Below, piece by piece: positions 21,206 through 31,153 of a DNA stretch of 64,000 bases; the stretch's first letter is position 1, and each line of letters starts with the position of its first letter. This DNA comes from JACKII01 sp965222315. GTDB taxonomy: Bacteria; Pseudomonadota; Alphaproteobacteria; Bin95. A program made the position numbers and the translations under genes. The stretch is from positions 3,658,001 through 3,722,000 of the forward strand of contig OZ244951.1 of NCBI GenBank assembly GCA_965222315.1. The letters run 5' to 3'. The notes beneath the pieces are model-generated. The model did not search any database, was not told the origin of the DNA, and worked only from the letters and a program-made list of their open reading frames with translations.

Positions 21206-21634
21206 TGGCCTTTACTCCATCCATGGCGCTCGCCTTCGGTACGGCAAACGCCTGTTTCACGGTTCCTTCAGGACGGCAGAGCCGCCCATCCGGTCACAAT
21301 CCCAGCCGCCGGCCCTCCCGGAGGAGGCCCCTTGGCCAGGGGTTCGACCTGTCCCTCAAGCCCGCACCCTGTTTCCAGGGTGTGTGAGGCGAGGCATCCG
21401 GCAGAACCTAGTGCGAGGCGGGAACCGCGCCCTATGTCTCAACCGATCGTGCCCCTATCTCATGCAGGCGATTTTTAAGCTGCCCCGGCGGCTCCACAGG
21501 GTGGAATACCGGATAACAGCGCCCGCAATCTCGGACAGGTTGGCTGACTTGGCCCTCCGGAGAGCGCCGCCGCAGCCGTTTTCACCACCGCTAAGCGCCG
21601 AAGCGCGCACCGGCAGGGAAACTCACTCTTCCGC
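21206..21634 (-). promoter_or_regulatory. rplA-rplJ spacer: probable L10 leader
   Basis: 429 bp without a credible gene between rplA and rplJ, in the position of the autoregulatory L10(L12)4-binding leader. On the minus strand it holds several stems. One is a perfect 7-bp stem capped by a GAAA tetraloop (21365-21382). Another is a CCCC/GGGG stem at 21328-21342, with a GC-rich hairpin just beside it around 21310-21330. I cannot place the kink-turn motif by eye. A separate promoter for rplJL-rpoBC may also lie here. Confidence 0.5.
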
Positions 21635-22345
21635 TCAGGAGACTGCCGCCTCCGTCGAACGGAAATCAGAAATATCCAGGCGGATGCCAGGACCCATGGT
21701 CGTGCTGACCGCCGCCTTCTTCAAATACGTGCCTTTCGCGCCGGTCGGTTTCGCGCGATTGATGGCATCCACAAATGCCCGGATGTTGCCGGTAATCTGG
21801 TCTTCGTTGAACGAGGCCTTGCCGACGCCCGCGTGAACCACGCCAGCGCGCTCCACACGAAACTGCACCTGGCCGCCCTTCGCTGCCTGAACCGCTTCCG
21901 CCACGTCGTTGGTGACCGTGCCCAGACGCGGGTTCGGCATCAGGCCGCGCGGACCGAGCACCCGGCCCAAACGACCGACAACGGCCATCATGTCCGGCGT
22001 CGCGATGGCGCGCTCAAAGTCGATGGTGCCGCCTTGAATTGTCTCGGCCAGATCTTCCGCCCCGACGACATCGGCACCGGCAGCCTGCGCCTCCTCGGCC
22101 TTCGCGCCCCGGGCGAACACGGCGACCCGGACGGACTTGCCGGTGCCGTTCGGCAGGTTGACGACACCGCGCACCTGCTGATCCGCATGGCGGGGATCGA
22201 CGCCAAGATTAAGCGCCACTTCGACGGTCTCGTCGAACTTGGCGTTCGCGCGCTCTTTGAGCAGCGCTACTGCCTCGTCCAGCGAATAGAGCTTGTCGTC
22301 GCTGAGGCCGTTTGCATTGTTACGCTTCCGCTTGCTGGTCGCCAT
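21635..22345 (-). CDS. rplA: 50S ribosomal protein L1
   Basis: Ribosomal L1 stalk protein, 236 aa, that binds 23S rRNA and helps release deacylated tRNA. It also represses the rplKA operon when free in model bacteria. Signatures are KFDETVEVALNLGVDPRHAD, VVNLPNGTGKSVRVAVF, LGRVLGPRGLMPNPRLGT and the C-terminal GPGIRLD. Its start is three bases after the rplK stop. Confidence 0.99.
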   Translation of the reverse strand: MATSKRKRNNANGLSDDKLYSLDEAVALLKERANAKFDETVEVALNLGVDPRHADQQVRGVVNLPNGTGKSVRVAVFARGAKAEEAQAAGADVVGAEDLAETIQGGTIDFERAIATPDMMAVVGRLGRVLGPRGLMPNPRLGTVTNDVAEAVQAAKGGQVQFRVERAGVVHAGVGKASFNEDQITGNIRAFVDAINRAKPTGAKGTYLKKAAVSTTMGPGIRLDISDFRSTEAAVS

Positions 22346-22348
22346 TGC

Positions 22349-22780
22349 CTATCTCCGCACCACGGTAATGCCCATGGACCGGGCAGAGCCCCGCAGCATC
22401 TGCACCGCTGCATCCACGTCATTCGCGTTCAAGTCGTTCATCTTCTGCTCGGCGATCTCGCGGAGCTGGGCGACAGTCACCTGACCGGCCTTGTCCTTCT
22501 TCACGTTCTGCGCACCCTTCTGGATATTGGCAGCGCGCTTCAGAAAGTAACTGGCGGGCGGCGACTTCGTGATGAACGTGAAGCTGCGGTCCGCAAAAAC
22601 CGTGATCACGGTCGGAATCGGCATGCCGGCTTCCATCTGCTGGGTCGCCGCGTTGAACGCCTTGCAGAATTCCATGATGTTGACGCCGCGCTGACCCAAG
22701 GCAGGGCCAATCGGCGGAGAGGGGTTGGCTTTACCAGCTGGCACTTGCAGCTTGATATAGCCGGTAATCTTCTTTGCCAT
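22349..22780 (-). CDS. rplK: 50S ribosomal protein L11
   Basis: L11 of 143 aa, part of the GTPase-associated centre and needed for RelA activation in model bacteria. The N-terminal domain shows YIKLQVPAGKANPSPPIGPA with ALGQRGVNIMEFCKAFN. The rRNA-binding domain ends LRGSARSMGITV. Order nusG-rplK-rplA is standard. The 96-bp spacer from nusG could hold an L1-binding or promoter element. Confidence 0.99.
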   Translation of the reverse strand: MAKKITGYIKLQVPAGKANPSPPIGPALGQRGVNIMEFCKAFNAATQQMEAGMPIPTVITVFADRSFTFITKSPPASYFLKRAANIQKGAQNVKKDKAGQVTVAQLREIAEQKMNDLNANDVDAAVQMLRGSARSMGITVVRR

Positions 22781-22876
22781 TCATTCGCTCCGGTAAGGAA
22801 CCGCACGGCCGGACATCGGCCGCCGGGGCGCGGTACGGGCGGAGACCAGCCCTTCCGCTTACGTTTTAATCTTGAA

Positions 22877-23410
22877 CTAGACGGCTTTCTGGACCTGGGA
22901 ATATTCCAAATCGACAGGGGTTGCACGGCCGAAGATCGACACCGAAACTTTTAGCCGCGCCCGCTCCGCGTCCACCTCTTCCACCAGGCCATTGAAAGAC
23001 GCGAAAGGCCCATCGCAAACCCGCACCTCTTCGCCGACTTCGTAAACAATCGACGGCGCCGGACGGTCCACGCCCTCCTGCACCTGATTGAGGATGCGCT
23101 GGGCCTCCCCTTCCGAGATCGGGCTCGGCCGCTTGCCGGCCCCCAGGAAACCCGTCACCTTCGCCGTGTTCTTCACGAGGTTCCAGGCGTGGTCGGTCAT
23201 TTCCATTTTCACCAGCACATAGCCGGGGAAAAACTTGCTCTCCGATTTCACCTTCTGGCCGCGACGGACCTGAAAGACATCTTCGGTCGGAACCAGCACC
23301 TCTTCGATGTGCGTGCCGATACCCAGTTTGTCCGCCTGCTCGCGGATCGACTGGGCGACTTTCTTCTCAAAGCCGGAGAAGACGTGAACCACATACCAAC
23401 GCTGCGCCAC
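22877..23410 (-). CDS. nusG: Transcription termination/antitermination protein NusG
   Basis: NusG of 177 aa that binds RNA polymerase, supports processivity, Rho action and transcription-translation coupling. The N-terminal NGN domain reads RWYVVHVFSGFEKKVAQSI, with VPTEDVFQVRRGQK and FFPGYVLVKMEM. The C-terminal KOW domain has VCDGPFASFNGLVEEVDAE. It starts three bases after secE, in the usual secE-nusG pair. Confidence 0.99.
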   Translation of the reverse strand: MAQRWYVVHVFSGFEKKVAQSIREQADKLGIGTHIEEVLVPTEDVFQVRRGQKVKSESKFFPGYVLVKMEMTDHAWNLVKNTAKVTGFLGAGKRPSPISEGEAQRILNQVQEGVDRPAPSIVYEVGEEVRVCDGPFASFNGLVEEVDAERARLKVSVSIFGRATPVDLEYSQVQKAV

Positions 23411-23413
23411 CGG

Positions 23414-23605
23414 CTATGCTCCCAAGCCGAGGATCAACCGGACCACCATGCCCAGAATCTGATCGACCGCAAAAAAGAAAATCGCGGCCAGAACAACCAT
23501 GATGAACACCATCAGGGTCGTAATGCCGGTTTCCTTCCGGGTCGGCCAGGTGACCTTGGAGGCTTCCTGCCGGACCTGACGGATGAATGCGCCTGGGCTT
23601 GCCAT
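23414..23605 (-). CDS. secE: Preprotein translocase subunit SecE
   Basis: Small single-span SecE, 63 aa, clamping SecY in the Sec translocon. An amphipathic N-terminal helix with the conserved EASKVTWPTRKET motif is followed by one hydrophobic segment (about residues 29-55). This is the short SecE form common in alphaproteobacteria, compared with the three-span enterobacterial one. nusG follows after three bases. Confidence 0.97.
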   Translation of the reverse strand: MASPGAFIRQVRQEASKVTWPTRKETGITTLMVFIMVVLAAIFFFAVDQILGMVVRLILGLGA

Positions 23606-23721
23606 GAAATTAGTGTCGCCAACTATCGTGATAAGGGGATCGCTCGACCGCAGGCCGGCGCACTTGCCGCCGCAACATTTGAACGGAGGCCGGAATCAAC
23701 CAGACCCGTTCCGAACATTTG

Positions 23722-23750
23722 ATAAAAGCGCTTTCCGGCCCTGCTGTCAA
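23722..23750 (-). promoter_or_regulatory. Probable promoter for secE-nusG
   Basis: On the minus strand a perfect -35 TTGACA (23750-23745) is followed after 17 bases by TTTTAT (23727-23722), about 115 bp before the secE start and just after tRNA-Trp. It fits a housekeeping promoter starting the secE-nusG-ribosomal protein transcript. Confidence 0.5.
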
Positions 23751-23783
23751 CCGGGTTAGCCAGACTGCTTGACAAACGGCGCT

Positions 23784-23859
23784 TGGCAGGAGTGGAGGGA
23801 CTCGAACCCCCAGCCCTCGGTTTTGGAGACCGATGCTCTACCAATTGAGCTACACTCCT
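23784..23859 (-). tRNA. tRNA-Trp (CCA)
   Basis: Complete cloverleaf. The acceptor stem is AGGAGTG/CACTCCT, the D arm is GCTC...GAGC, the anticodon loop CTCCAAA gives anticodon CCA, and the T loop is TTCGAGT. The discriminator is G and the 3' CCA is encoded. It sits between tuf and secE, as in many proteobacteria. Confidence 0.97.
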
Positions 23860-23914
23860 ACAGCCTGCCGCGGCACTCATAGCGCCGCGGCAACGGTTTC
23901 ACAAGCAGTGAAAC

Positions 23915-25105
<1,191 letters not shown>

Positions 25106-25187
25106 GTCTTCCAGGTTCCTCGACGACCCAAAATAGAAACACATCGGGCTTCCCACCGGGCATTCCAGCCCGATAGAAAACCGCTGG

Positions 25188-25261
25188 TGGAGCGGGTGAT
25201 GGGAATCGAACCCACACGACCAGCTTGGAAGGCTGGGGTTCTACCATTGAACTACACCCGC
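25188..25261 (-). tRNA. tRNA-Gly (TCC)
   Basis: Cloverleaf with acceptor GCGGGTG/CACCCGC, D arm GTTC...GAAC, anticodon stem CCAGC/GCTGG around loop CTTCCAA (anticodon TCC) and T loop TTCGATT. The discriminator is T and CCA is encoded. It lies between tRNA-Tyr and tuf. Confidence 0.97.
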
Positions 25262-25279
25262 ACCGGCCTGCTGACACGT

Positions 25280-25365
25280 TGGTGGAGGGGGTTGGATTCG
25301 AACCAACGTAGGCGTACGCCAGCGGGTTTACAGCCCGCCCCCTTTAGCCACTCGGGCACCCCTCC
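25280..25365 (-). tRNA. tRNA-Tyr (GTA)
   Basis: Class II tRNA with a long variable arm. The acceptor is GGAGGGG/CCCCTCC, the anticodon loop CTGTAAA gives GTA, the T loop is TTCGAAT, the discriminator is A, and CCA is encoded. It is the first gene of the tRNA-tuf transcript on the minus strand. Confidence 0.97.
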
Positions 25366-25416
25366 GTTGTCACCGCGTCCCTGACGGAACGCCGCGCCGT
25401 GTCAACAAGGTGTGGA

Positions 25417-25445
25417 CACATATTGCGGCGACCCCATGGTGTCAA
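25417..25445 (-). promoter_or_regulatory. Probable promoter for tRNA-Tyr-tRNA-Gly-tuf
   Basis: A perfect -35 TTGACA (25445-25440, minus strand), a 17-base spacer and a weak -10 TATGTG (25422-25417), about 50 bp before tRNA-Tyr. The distance suits a stable-RNA promoter. The weak -10 lowers confidence. Confidence 0.4.
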
Positions 25446-25507
25446 CTACGGATACGGGACAAAATCACACTCTGGCCGGTTTCCCGGCAAATGGAGAGCA
25501 TCGCCTC

Positions 25508-26344
25508 ATGGCCCGACCCGGCAATCCCCGACGCAATCACTCCAGTAACCGGCGCCAGGGCGCCCCGCAACCCCGGCGGGGTCAGGCCGACGGCAGGCAC
25601 GGCGGAGACAGCGGCGGCCCGGTAGCATCCGTCTGGCTTTACGGCAGGCACGCGGTGTTGAGCGCGCTCGCCAACCCGCGCCGCCGGGTCTCGCGCGTTC
25701 TGGCGACCGCTACCTTCGCCGAACGCCATGCCGATGCCCTCGGCAAACAGGCCCCGCCGCAAATCGTCGAGCGGGAAGTACTGGACGACTTGTTGGGGAG
25801 CGACGCGGTGCATCAGGGAGTCGCGGCCTTCGCCCGGCCGCTCGCGCCTTTGTCGGTGGAAGATCTGCTTGCCGGCACCGCTGCCGCGGAGAAAAGCGTG
25901 CTGCTGGTCCTCGACGAGATCACCGACCCCCGTAATGTGGGCGCGATCCTGCGGTCGGCAGCGGCGTTTGGCGTCGGCGGCCTGATCGTTACCCGGCACA
26001 ATGCCGCGATGGAAACCGGCGCGTTGGCGAAAGCCGCCTCCGGCGCGCTGGACCAGGTTCCCATCGCTGAAGCGCCAAACCTGCGCCGGACCCTGGATCA
26101 GTTGAAGGAAGCGGGCTTCTGGTGCCTCGGCCTCGATCACCCGGCGCCCACGGCGATGGGGCGGGAGCCGCCGCCGGCCAAGACCGCATGGGTTCTGGGC
26201 GCGGAGGGCAAGGGGCTCCGGCAATTGACGGCGAAGAATTGCGATAGCCTTGTCGATATCCCGATTACCGCGGCAATGGAGAGCCTCAACGTTTCCAATG
26301 CAGCGGCTATTGCGCTCTACGAGTGGGCGCGGCACCACCGTTGA
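25508..26344 (+). CDS. rlmB: TrmH/SpoU family rRNA methyltransferase, RlmB-like
   Basis: SPOUT-class 2'-O-ribose methyltransferase, 278 aa, probably the enzyme for a 23S rRNA guanosine. The substrate-binding domain (SVWLYGRHAVLSALANPRRR) is followed by the three trefoil-knot motifs DEITDPRNVGAILRSAAAFG, WVLGAEGKGLR and MESLNVSNAAAIALYEW. The N-terminal 35 residues are Arg/Gly/Gln-rich and probably disordered and RNA-binding. The start at 25508 has GGAGAG upstream. A GTG at 25412 is also in frame. It is divergent from tRNA-Tyr. Confidence 0.88.
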   Translation: MARPGNPRRNHSSNRRQGAPQPRRGQADGRHGGDSGGPVASVWLYGRHAVLSALANPRRRVSRVLATATFAERHADALGKQAPPQIVEREVLDDLLGSDAVHQGVAAFARPLAPLSVEDLLAGTAAAEKSVLLVLDEITDPRNVGAILRSAAAFGVGGLIVTRHNAAMETGALAKAASGALDQVPIAEAPNLRRTLDQLKEAGFWCLGLDHPAPTAMGREPPPAKTAWVLGAEGKGLRQLTAKNCDSLVDIPITAAMESLNVSNAAAIALYEWARHHR

Positions 26345-26476
26345 CGCTTTGTGCGGAGCACCGCTGCACCCAAGGCGCCACATCGCCAGCAAAACAGGAA
26401 AGCCGCGCCAGGGCATGCAATCCCACGGCGCGGCGCGGTTATAGTGGAGCGGCTCGCGACCGCCGCTCCGTTGGCG

Positions 26477-27247
26477 TTAGCTGCGCCGCATCCGCCGGAT
26501 CGCGGTTAGCCCCGCCATCCCGATGCCAAGCGTCGCCAAAGTCGCCGGTTCCGAGATGACCTGCTGGCGCGAGCCGATGGTCATATCGTCAAATGCGAAC
26601 ATGTCACCCTGACCGGTCGTTGTCAGGAAGCTCGCCTGGGTAAATTCCTCATCCCCGTCTTCAGCGACAATACCAAAGAAGAGAACCGAACCATCCGTGC
26701 TGCCCATGCTGCCGACCGTATTATTCACCGTTAGCAGCGTGTTGGCTGTGTCGTTTAGCTGAATCTGCAACTGACCGCCGAAGTCGCCGATGTCGATACC
26801 ATAGAAACCGAGAGCCGCAACCGAACTGGAGAAATTGACGGCGAAATTGCCTGCCCCACCGGCCGAAACCTCCCAGAAATTAGTACCGGACGTGCCATAC
26901 CGGCCTGCGCCCGCCGTACCTTCCGGCTGTGACCAGATGGTGCCGCCGCCACCGGTCAGCGTCGCAGTGCCTGCGCCCGGAAAGTTCAAGGCGAGCGGCG
27001 ACCCGGTGCCCTCCGAGAACCCCTCAAAATCCTCCGTACCGACACCGGAGAGAACATTCAGGAACTGGTTCCGTGCCGTGTCCGCATTCGGCGTACTGCC
27101 AAGCGGAATCGATGAACTACTGCTAAGATCTTCACCGAAGAATATCTGATAGGCGGAGGCGGATTGCGTCCCCATCCCGATGCCGGCCACCGCCAGCGAG
27201 CATGCTGCTAGCGCCGATTTAAGATAATTGTCCATTCGAATCACCAT
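26477..27247 (-). CDS. PEP-CTERM sorting-domain protein
   Basis: Exported protein of 256 aa with unknown role. An N-terminal signal peptide (positively charged start, hydrophobic core, cleavage near SASA-YQ) leads to a Gly/Ser/Thr-rich beta-type region. The end is a PEP-CTERM signal. It has the motif SEPATLATLG, a short hydrophobic span and the basic tail RRMRRS. Such proteins are sorted by an exosortase, often in biofilm or exopolysaccharide producers. No exosortase is in this window. ATG codons at 27247 and 27235 are both possible. I chose 27247 for the GGGAG before it. Confidence 0.85.
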   Translation of the reverse strand: MVIRMDNYLKSALAACSLAVAGIGMGTQSASAYQIFFGEDLSSSSSIPLGSTPNADTARNQFLNVLSGVGTEDFEGFSEGTGSPLALNFPGAGTATLTGGGGTIWSQPEGTAGAGRYGTSGTNFWEVSAGGAGNFAVNFSSSVAALGFYGIDIGDFGGQLQIQLNDTANTLLTVNNTVGSMGSTDGSVLFFGIVAEDGDEEFTQASFLTTTGQGDMFAFDDMTIGSRQQVISEPATLATLGIGMAGLTAIRRMRRS

Positions 27248-27430
27248 GACACTCCCGATCCGTCGTGGTTGCAAACCCAGTCCATCCGAGGGCAGCATCA
27301 TCCAAGCCTCGTTTCGGAACGGTAAACTGGAGCATTTTTATTTTGATCCATATTGCCCCTGCCGGAGCCGGGGCATGGTATGTTCAGTTGTGATGCAGTG
27401 ATTAGAAATAGCGGAAAGAGGCGTCCCCTC

Positions 27431-28177
27431 ATGATCGAGACCATCACCGACATCGCCACGTCTGACGGCGCGATGGAGACATTCATCTGCCGCCCGGAAC
27501 GGGGCGCGCCGGCGCCAGCCGTCCTGATGCTGATGGATGCGCCCGGCATCCGGGAGGAACTCTACGACATGGCCCGCCGGCTGGCGGCGGTAGGCTACGC
27601 AGTGCTTTTGCCGAATCTCTATTACCGCGCGGGCCGGGATACGAAGTATGACCCGGAGCAGGTGCTGGAAAAAGGCAGCGACGAGCAGAAGCGCATGCGC
27701 GCCGTCCGCACCAAAATGACCATTCCACCGGTTATGAGCGATGTGGGTGCCATGCTGGCGTATATCGACGCCGACCCGGCGATCAGCAGCGGCCCGGTCG
27801 GGACCCATGGCTATTGCATGAGCGGCCCCTACTCCCTGGCCGCCGCCGCCCGCTTCCCTGACCGCATTGCCGCCGCCGCCTCCTTCTATGGCACCTGGCT
27901 GGTCAACGACGACGCGGAAGAGAGCCCGCACCTGAACCTGGGCAAGGCCAAGGGCGAGCTTTACATCTCCTGTGCCGAATTCGATGAGCTCGCCCCTCTC
28001 GACATGGTGGCCAAGCTCAAAGACCTGTTCGACGCCTCCGGCAATGCAGGGGAGCTGGAAATTCATCCGGGCGTGCACCACGGCGTCGCCTTTCCAGGCC
28101 GATGGTGCTACGACAAGCCGGCTGCCGAGCGTCATTGGGAGCGGCTGATCGCCCTCTACCGGCGGCAATTGGGTTAA
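27431..28177 (+). CDS. Dienelactone hydrolase family protein
   Basis: Alpha/beta hydrolase of the DLH family, 248 aa. The nucleophile is Cys129 in HGYCMSGP, with Asp in SCAEFDELAP and His in GVHHGVAFPGR completing the triad. DLH enzymes open lactone rings in aromatic degradation, but many homologues have other ester or lactone substrates. No ring-cleavage genes are nearby, so the role is open. The start at 27431 has AGAGG upstream. It is divergent from the PEP-CTERM gene. Confidence 0.9.
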   Translation: MIETITDIATSDGAMETFICRPERGAPAPAVLMLMDAPGIREELYDMARRLAAVGYAVLLPNLYYRAGRDTKYDPEQVLEKGSDEQKRMRAVRTKMTIPPVMSDVGAMLAYIDADPAISSGPVGTHGYCMSGPYSLAAAARFPDRIAAAASFYGTWLVNDDAEESPHLNLGKAKGELYISCAEFDELAPLDMVAKLKDLFDASGNAGELEIHPGVHHGVAFPGRWCYDKPAAERHWERLIALYRRQLG

Positions 28178-28302
28178 CACGTCCCGGCACGGGGCGACGC
28201 GTTCCGCCGCGTTGACACTTGTACGCCGACGCATAGCTTTAGCGCCGTTACAGGGCTTCAGCGCCAATACCGGCTAAACGCCCCATGCATCCCGGAGAAA
28301 GC

Positions 28303-29670
28303 ATGCTGGAACGGCTTTTCTTCAAGAAGATCGAGCTTTGGCTGGTCGCGCTGTTGCTGGTGCTGATTGGTGTCGGCGTCATCCTCTTCTCCTCCGTCGT
28401 TCACATCGCGACGAAGACCAGCGGCAAGTTTGGCGTTGCCGGGGATTTTGCACTGGGCGTCGCCCAAATACCGAGCGACGCCAAGGAAGTGGTCACCCTG
28501 CTGACCGAAGGGAACAAGCCCGCTCTCCTCGCGAAGCAGCAACGGTTCGAAGGCCGCAGCGGCTTTGCCTTCAATTACCCCGCCGGCTCCAGGCCCGATA
28601 TGGGCTACCTCCTGCTCTCCCGCTACGACGCTGACGTGTCGCGCAGCGTGGTCGAACTGGTCGACCTGAATGACCAGAAAGTCCTGCACCGCTGGCTGCC
28701 GGACTTCGATGCAATCCGCGCGCAGACGGAAATCGACTCCGAGCTGGAATTTGTCCGCGCTTACGAGATGGCCGACCGCGTCCGCATGGTCCACCCCATC
28801 GCATACGAGGACGGCAGCCTGATCTATGCTGACCTGGTGGCTCCACTGGTCAAGCTGGATGCCTGTAGCAACCTGCAGTGGGTGAACAACCGTTTGTTCC
28901 ACCATGCCATTGAGCCTGCAATGGATGGCGGCGTCTGGACGTCAATCCACTACGATCCTCAGCGCATCAAGAACGTGACGCCGGACTTTCAGGAAAACGG
29001 CATCATTCGTGTATCCCAGGACAACCGGATCGTCTTTGAAAAGTCGTTGGCCGAAATACTGCTGGAAAATGACCTTGGTTATTTCCTGTACGGGCATGTG
29101 AACTACACCAACGACCCCATGCACCTGAACGACGTACAGGAAGCCACTTTCGACGGGCCGCACTGGAAAAAGGGCGATCTGTTCCTCAGCGTCCGCAACA
29201 TCTCCGCCATCATGCAATACCGCCCGTCCGAAAACCGGATCGTGTGGTTCAAGCAGTGGCCATGGGTGAAGCAGCACGATGTCGATATCCTGGACGATCA
29301 CCGCATCGCCATCTTCGATAACCACAAGTACAAATATCCGGGCCGCGACGCTGTTCCCGTCAGCAACGACGTCAAAATCTACGACTTCGAGACCGGCGAA
29401 GTGTCTTCGCCCTGGAAGGCGGCAATGGAGAGGCACGAACTGCGGACCATGTCGGAAGGCCGCTCCGAAGTGCTGAACGACGATGAAGTGTTCGCTGAAG
29501 AGACCAATTTCGGCCGGATGCTGGTCGTGAACAGGGCGGGCGATATCCTCTGGGAATATGTCAACCGGGCGTCCGACGGACAGGTCTATCTGGTGAACTG
29601 GAGCCGCATGGTCCGCCCGGAACTGGGCGCGAAAGTCGCCGCCGCCGTCGCCAAGGCGGGCTGCTCCTAA
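28303..29670 (+). CDS. Arylsulfotransferase-like (ASST fold) membrane-anchored protein
   Basis: 455-aa protein with one N-terminal membrane anchor (about residues 11-34) and a large exported domain. Repeated blade-like segments and the His-containing motifs FHHAIEPAMDGGVW, YTNDPMHLNDVQ and VKQHDVDILDDHRIAIFDN resemble the beta-propeller of ASST family (PAPS-independent) arylsulfate sulfotransferases. Catalysis is not proven from these motifs. The start at 28303 is set by GGAGAAAGC. An ATG six codons earlier is less likely. It converges on the amidase gene across a hairpin. Confidence 0.7.
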   Translation: MLERLFFKKIELWLVALLLVLIGVGVILFSSVVHIATKTSGKFGVAGDFALGVAQIPSDAKEVVTLLTEGNKPALLAKQQRFEGRSGFAFNYPAGSRPDMGYLLLSRYDADVSRSVVELVDLNDQKVLHRWLPDFDAIRAQTEIDSELEFVRAYEMADRVRMVHPIAYEDGSLIYADLVAPLVKLDACSNLQWVNNRLFHHAIEPAMDGGVWTSIHYDPQRIKNVTPDFQENGIIRVSQDNRIVFEKSLAEILLENDLGYFLYGHVNYTNDPMHLNDVQEATFDGPHWKKGDLFLSVRNISAIMQYRPSENRIVWFKQWPWVKQHDVDILDDHRIAIFDNHKYKYPGRDAVPVSNDVKIYDFETGEVSSPWKAAMERHELRTMSEGRSEVLNDDEVFAEETNFGRMLVVNRAGDILWEYVNRASDGQVYLVNWSRMVRPELGAKVAAAVAKAGCS

Positions 29671-29680
29671 GCGAAGCTGG

Positions 29681-29707
29681 GTTCCGGCGGACGGCATCCG
29701 CCGGAAC
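29681..29707. terminator. Bidirectional hairpin between convergent genes
   Basis: Perfect 11-bp stem (29681-29691 with 29697-29707) and five-base loop between the ends of the ASST-like gene and the amidase gene. No long U-run is visible on either side. The position between convergent stops supports a terminator role. Confidence 0.55.
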
Positions 29708-29722
29708 GCTCAGCGCTTTGGT

Positions 29723-31153
29723 CTATGCCGGCAGACTGGGAGCCGTCGCCGCGAAATCAACTACCGCTTCGTAGGCTGCCCCTGCCGCGTAGAGCCGGGC
29801 CTCCGCAAAGGGCTTGCCGATCAGTTGCAGGGACGTTGGGCAGCCATTGTCATCGAACCCCGCTGGTAGCGTCAGCGCGGGCAGGCCCAGAAAATTCATC
29901 GGCCTGGTGCAGCGGGACGTCCGCGCCAACACCGCGGCGAAGCCCTGCCGGTCACCGATGTCGGTTTCCGCGATAGACGGTATGGGCGCTTCGAAGTTCG
30001 GTGCGTGCAGAATATCGCATTCTGCGAAGGCCGCCTCGACGAATGCCCGCACCAATTTGGGCCGCAATTGCAGGGCCGTCAGATAGTCGGTGGCACTGAC
30101 GGCAAAGCCAGCTTCCAGCCGGGCGCGTGGCTGCGGGCCATAATCGTTCGGGCGGGTGCGCAGCCAATGGCCGTGCAAGGTCGCCCCTTCAGACGCAGTG
30201 ATAATATTGGCCAGATCGATATTGGCGTCCGGGTCCGGGATGGCGACCGGTTTCACCTCCGCCCCCAACTCCTCAAACACGCGCAGACTTTTGTCCATAT
30301 GCTGAGCAACAAGCGGATCGAGCGATTCGCGGAAATAGGTCTCCGGCACGCCGATCCGGAGGCCCGTCAGGTCGCGGGTGGCGCAAGCGGCCTCATAACC
30401 GCCCACGGGCCGTTGGCTGCTGGTCGGGTCGTTCGGATCGTGGCCGGCGACAACCTCAAGCAGCCGGGCATTGTCCGCCACCGTCCGGGTCAGCGGCCCG
30501 ATCGTGTCATGGGTAAACGACAGGCCCATGCAGCCAAAGCGGCTGACCCTGCCCGATGTCACTTTCATGCCGACCAGACCGTTCGCACCGGCCGGCAGTC
30601 GCACGGAGCCGCCGGTATCTGACCCCAAAGCGCCAAAACTCAGCCGGCCACCAGTCGCCGAGCCTGATCCGCTGGAGGAGCCGCCGGTAATAAACGCCGG
30701 GTTCCAGGGGTTGCGGCAATGCCCCCAATGGTCGTTGTGGCCGGTTGGGCCGAGGGCAAACTCCGACATATTGAGCCCGCCCAGATAGACAGCCCCTGCC
30801 CCATCCATCCGCGCCATAACGGTGGCGGTATAGTCCGGGCGGAAGTCGCGGCGGATAGAACTGCCACAGGTGGACAACACCCCCTCGCGGTAGAACATGT
30901 CCTTGTGCGCCATCGGCACGCCATGCAATGGCCCTAGGGACTCGCCCCGGGCACGCGCGGCATCAGCTGCATCGGCCATGGCAAGCGCCAGATTTGCTTC
31001 CACATGGATGAAGCAATTGAGGACGGGCTGCCATTGCTCGATGCGGGCAAGGAGTGCTTCGGTCAACTCGCGGGAGGAAATCCGGCCGGCAGCGACAGAA
31101 GCGGCCGCGCCGGTGAGGCTCCAGAGGCAGGGATCGGCAGATGCATCAGTCAT
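29723..31153 (-). CDS. Amidase signature family hydrolase
   Basis: Amidase of 476 aa with the Ser-cisSer-Lys triad. The Lys is in MAHKDMFYREG, the Ser-rich region is GGSSSGSGSATGG, and the nucleophile region is GALGSDTGGSVRLPAG. It is not a true GatA, because gatB and gatC are not adjacent and the substrate region differs. It overlaps by eight bases a 64-aa gene whose product looks like an AtzG/DUF4089 subunit. It may therefore act as an AtzE-type hydrolase (carboxybiuret or other carbonyl amide) in a two-subunit enzyme. That link is inference. Confidence 0.9.
   Translation of the reverse strand: MTDASADPCLWSLTGAAASVAAGRISSRELTEALLARIEQWQPVLNCFIHVEANLALAMADAADAARARGESLGPLHGVPMAHKDMFYREGVLSTCGSSIRRDFRPDYTATVMARMDGAGAVYLGGLNMSEFALGPTGHNDHWGHCRNPWNPAFITGGSSSGSGSATGGRLSFGALGSDTGGSVRLPAGANGLVGMKVTSGRVSRFGCMGLSFTHDTIGPLTRTVADNARLLEVVAGHDPNDPTSSQRPVGGYEAACATRDLTGLRIGVPETYFRESLDPLVAQHMDKSLRVFEELGAEVKPVAIPDPDANIDLANIITASEGATLHGHWLRTRPNDYGPQPRARLEAGFAVSATDYLTALQLRPKLVRAFVEAAFAECDILHAPNFEAPIPSIAETDIGDRQGFAAVLARTSRCTRPMNFLGLPALTLPAGFDDNGCPTSLQLIGKPFAEARLYAAGAAYEAVVDFAATAPSLPA

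Noticed and set aside
26402..26434. GC-rich inverted repeat after rlmB as terminator
   Set aside because: Arms of 8 bp with a 17-base loop and no T-run. Too weak to call.
29723..31153. GatA of the tRNA amidotransferase
   Set aside because: No gatC/gatB neighbours. The 64-aa partner resembles AtzG, so a general amidase is likelier.
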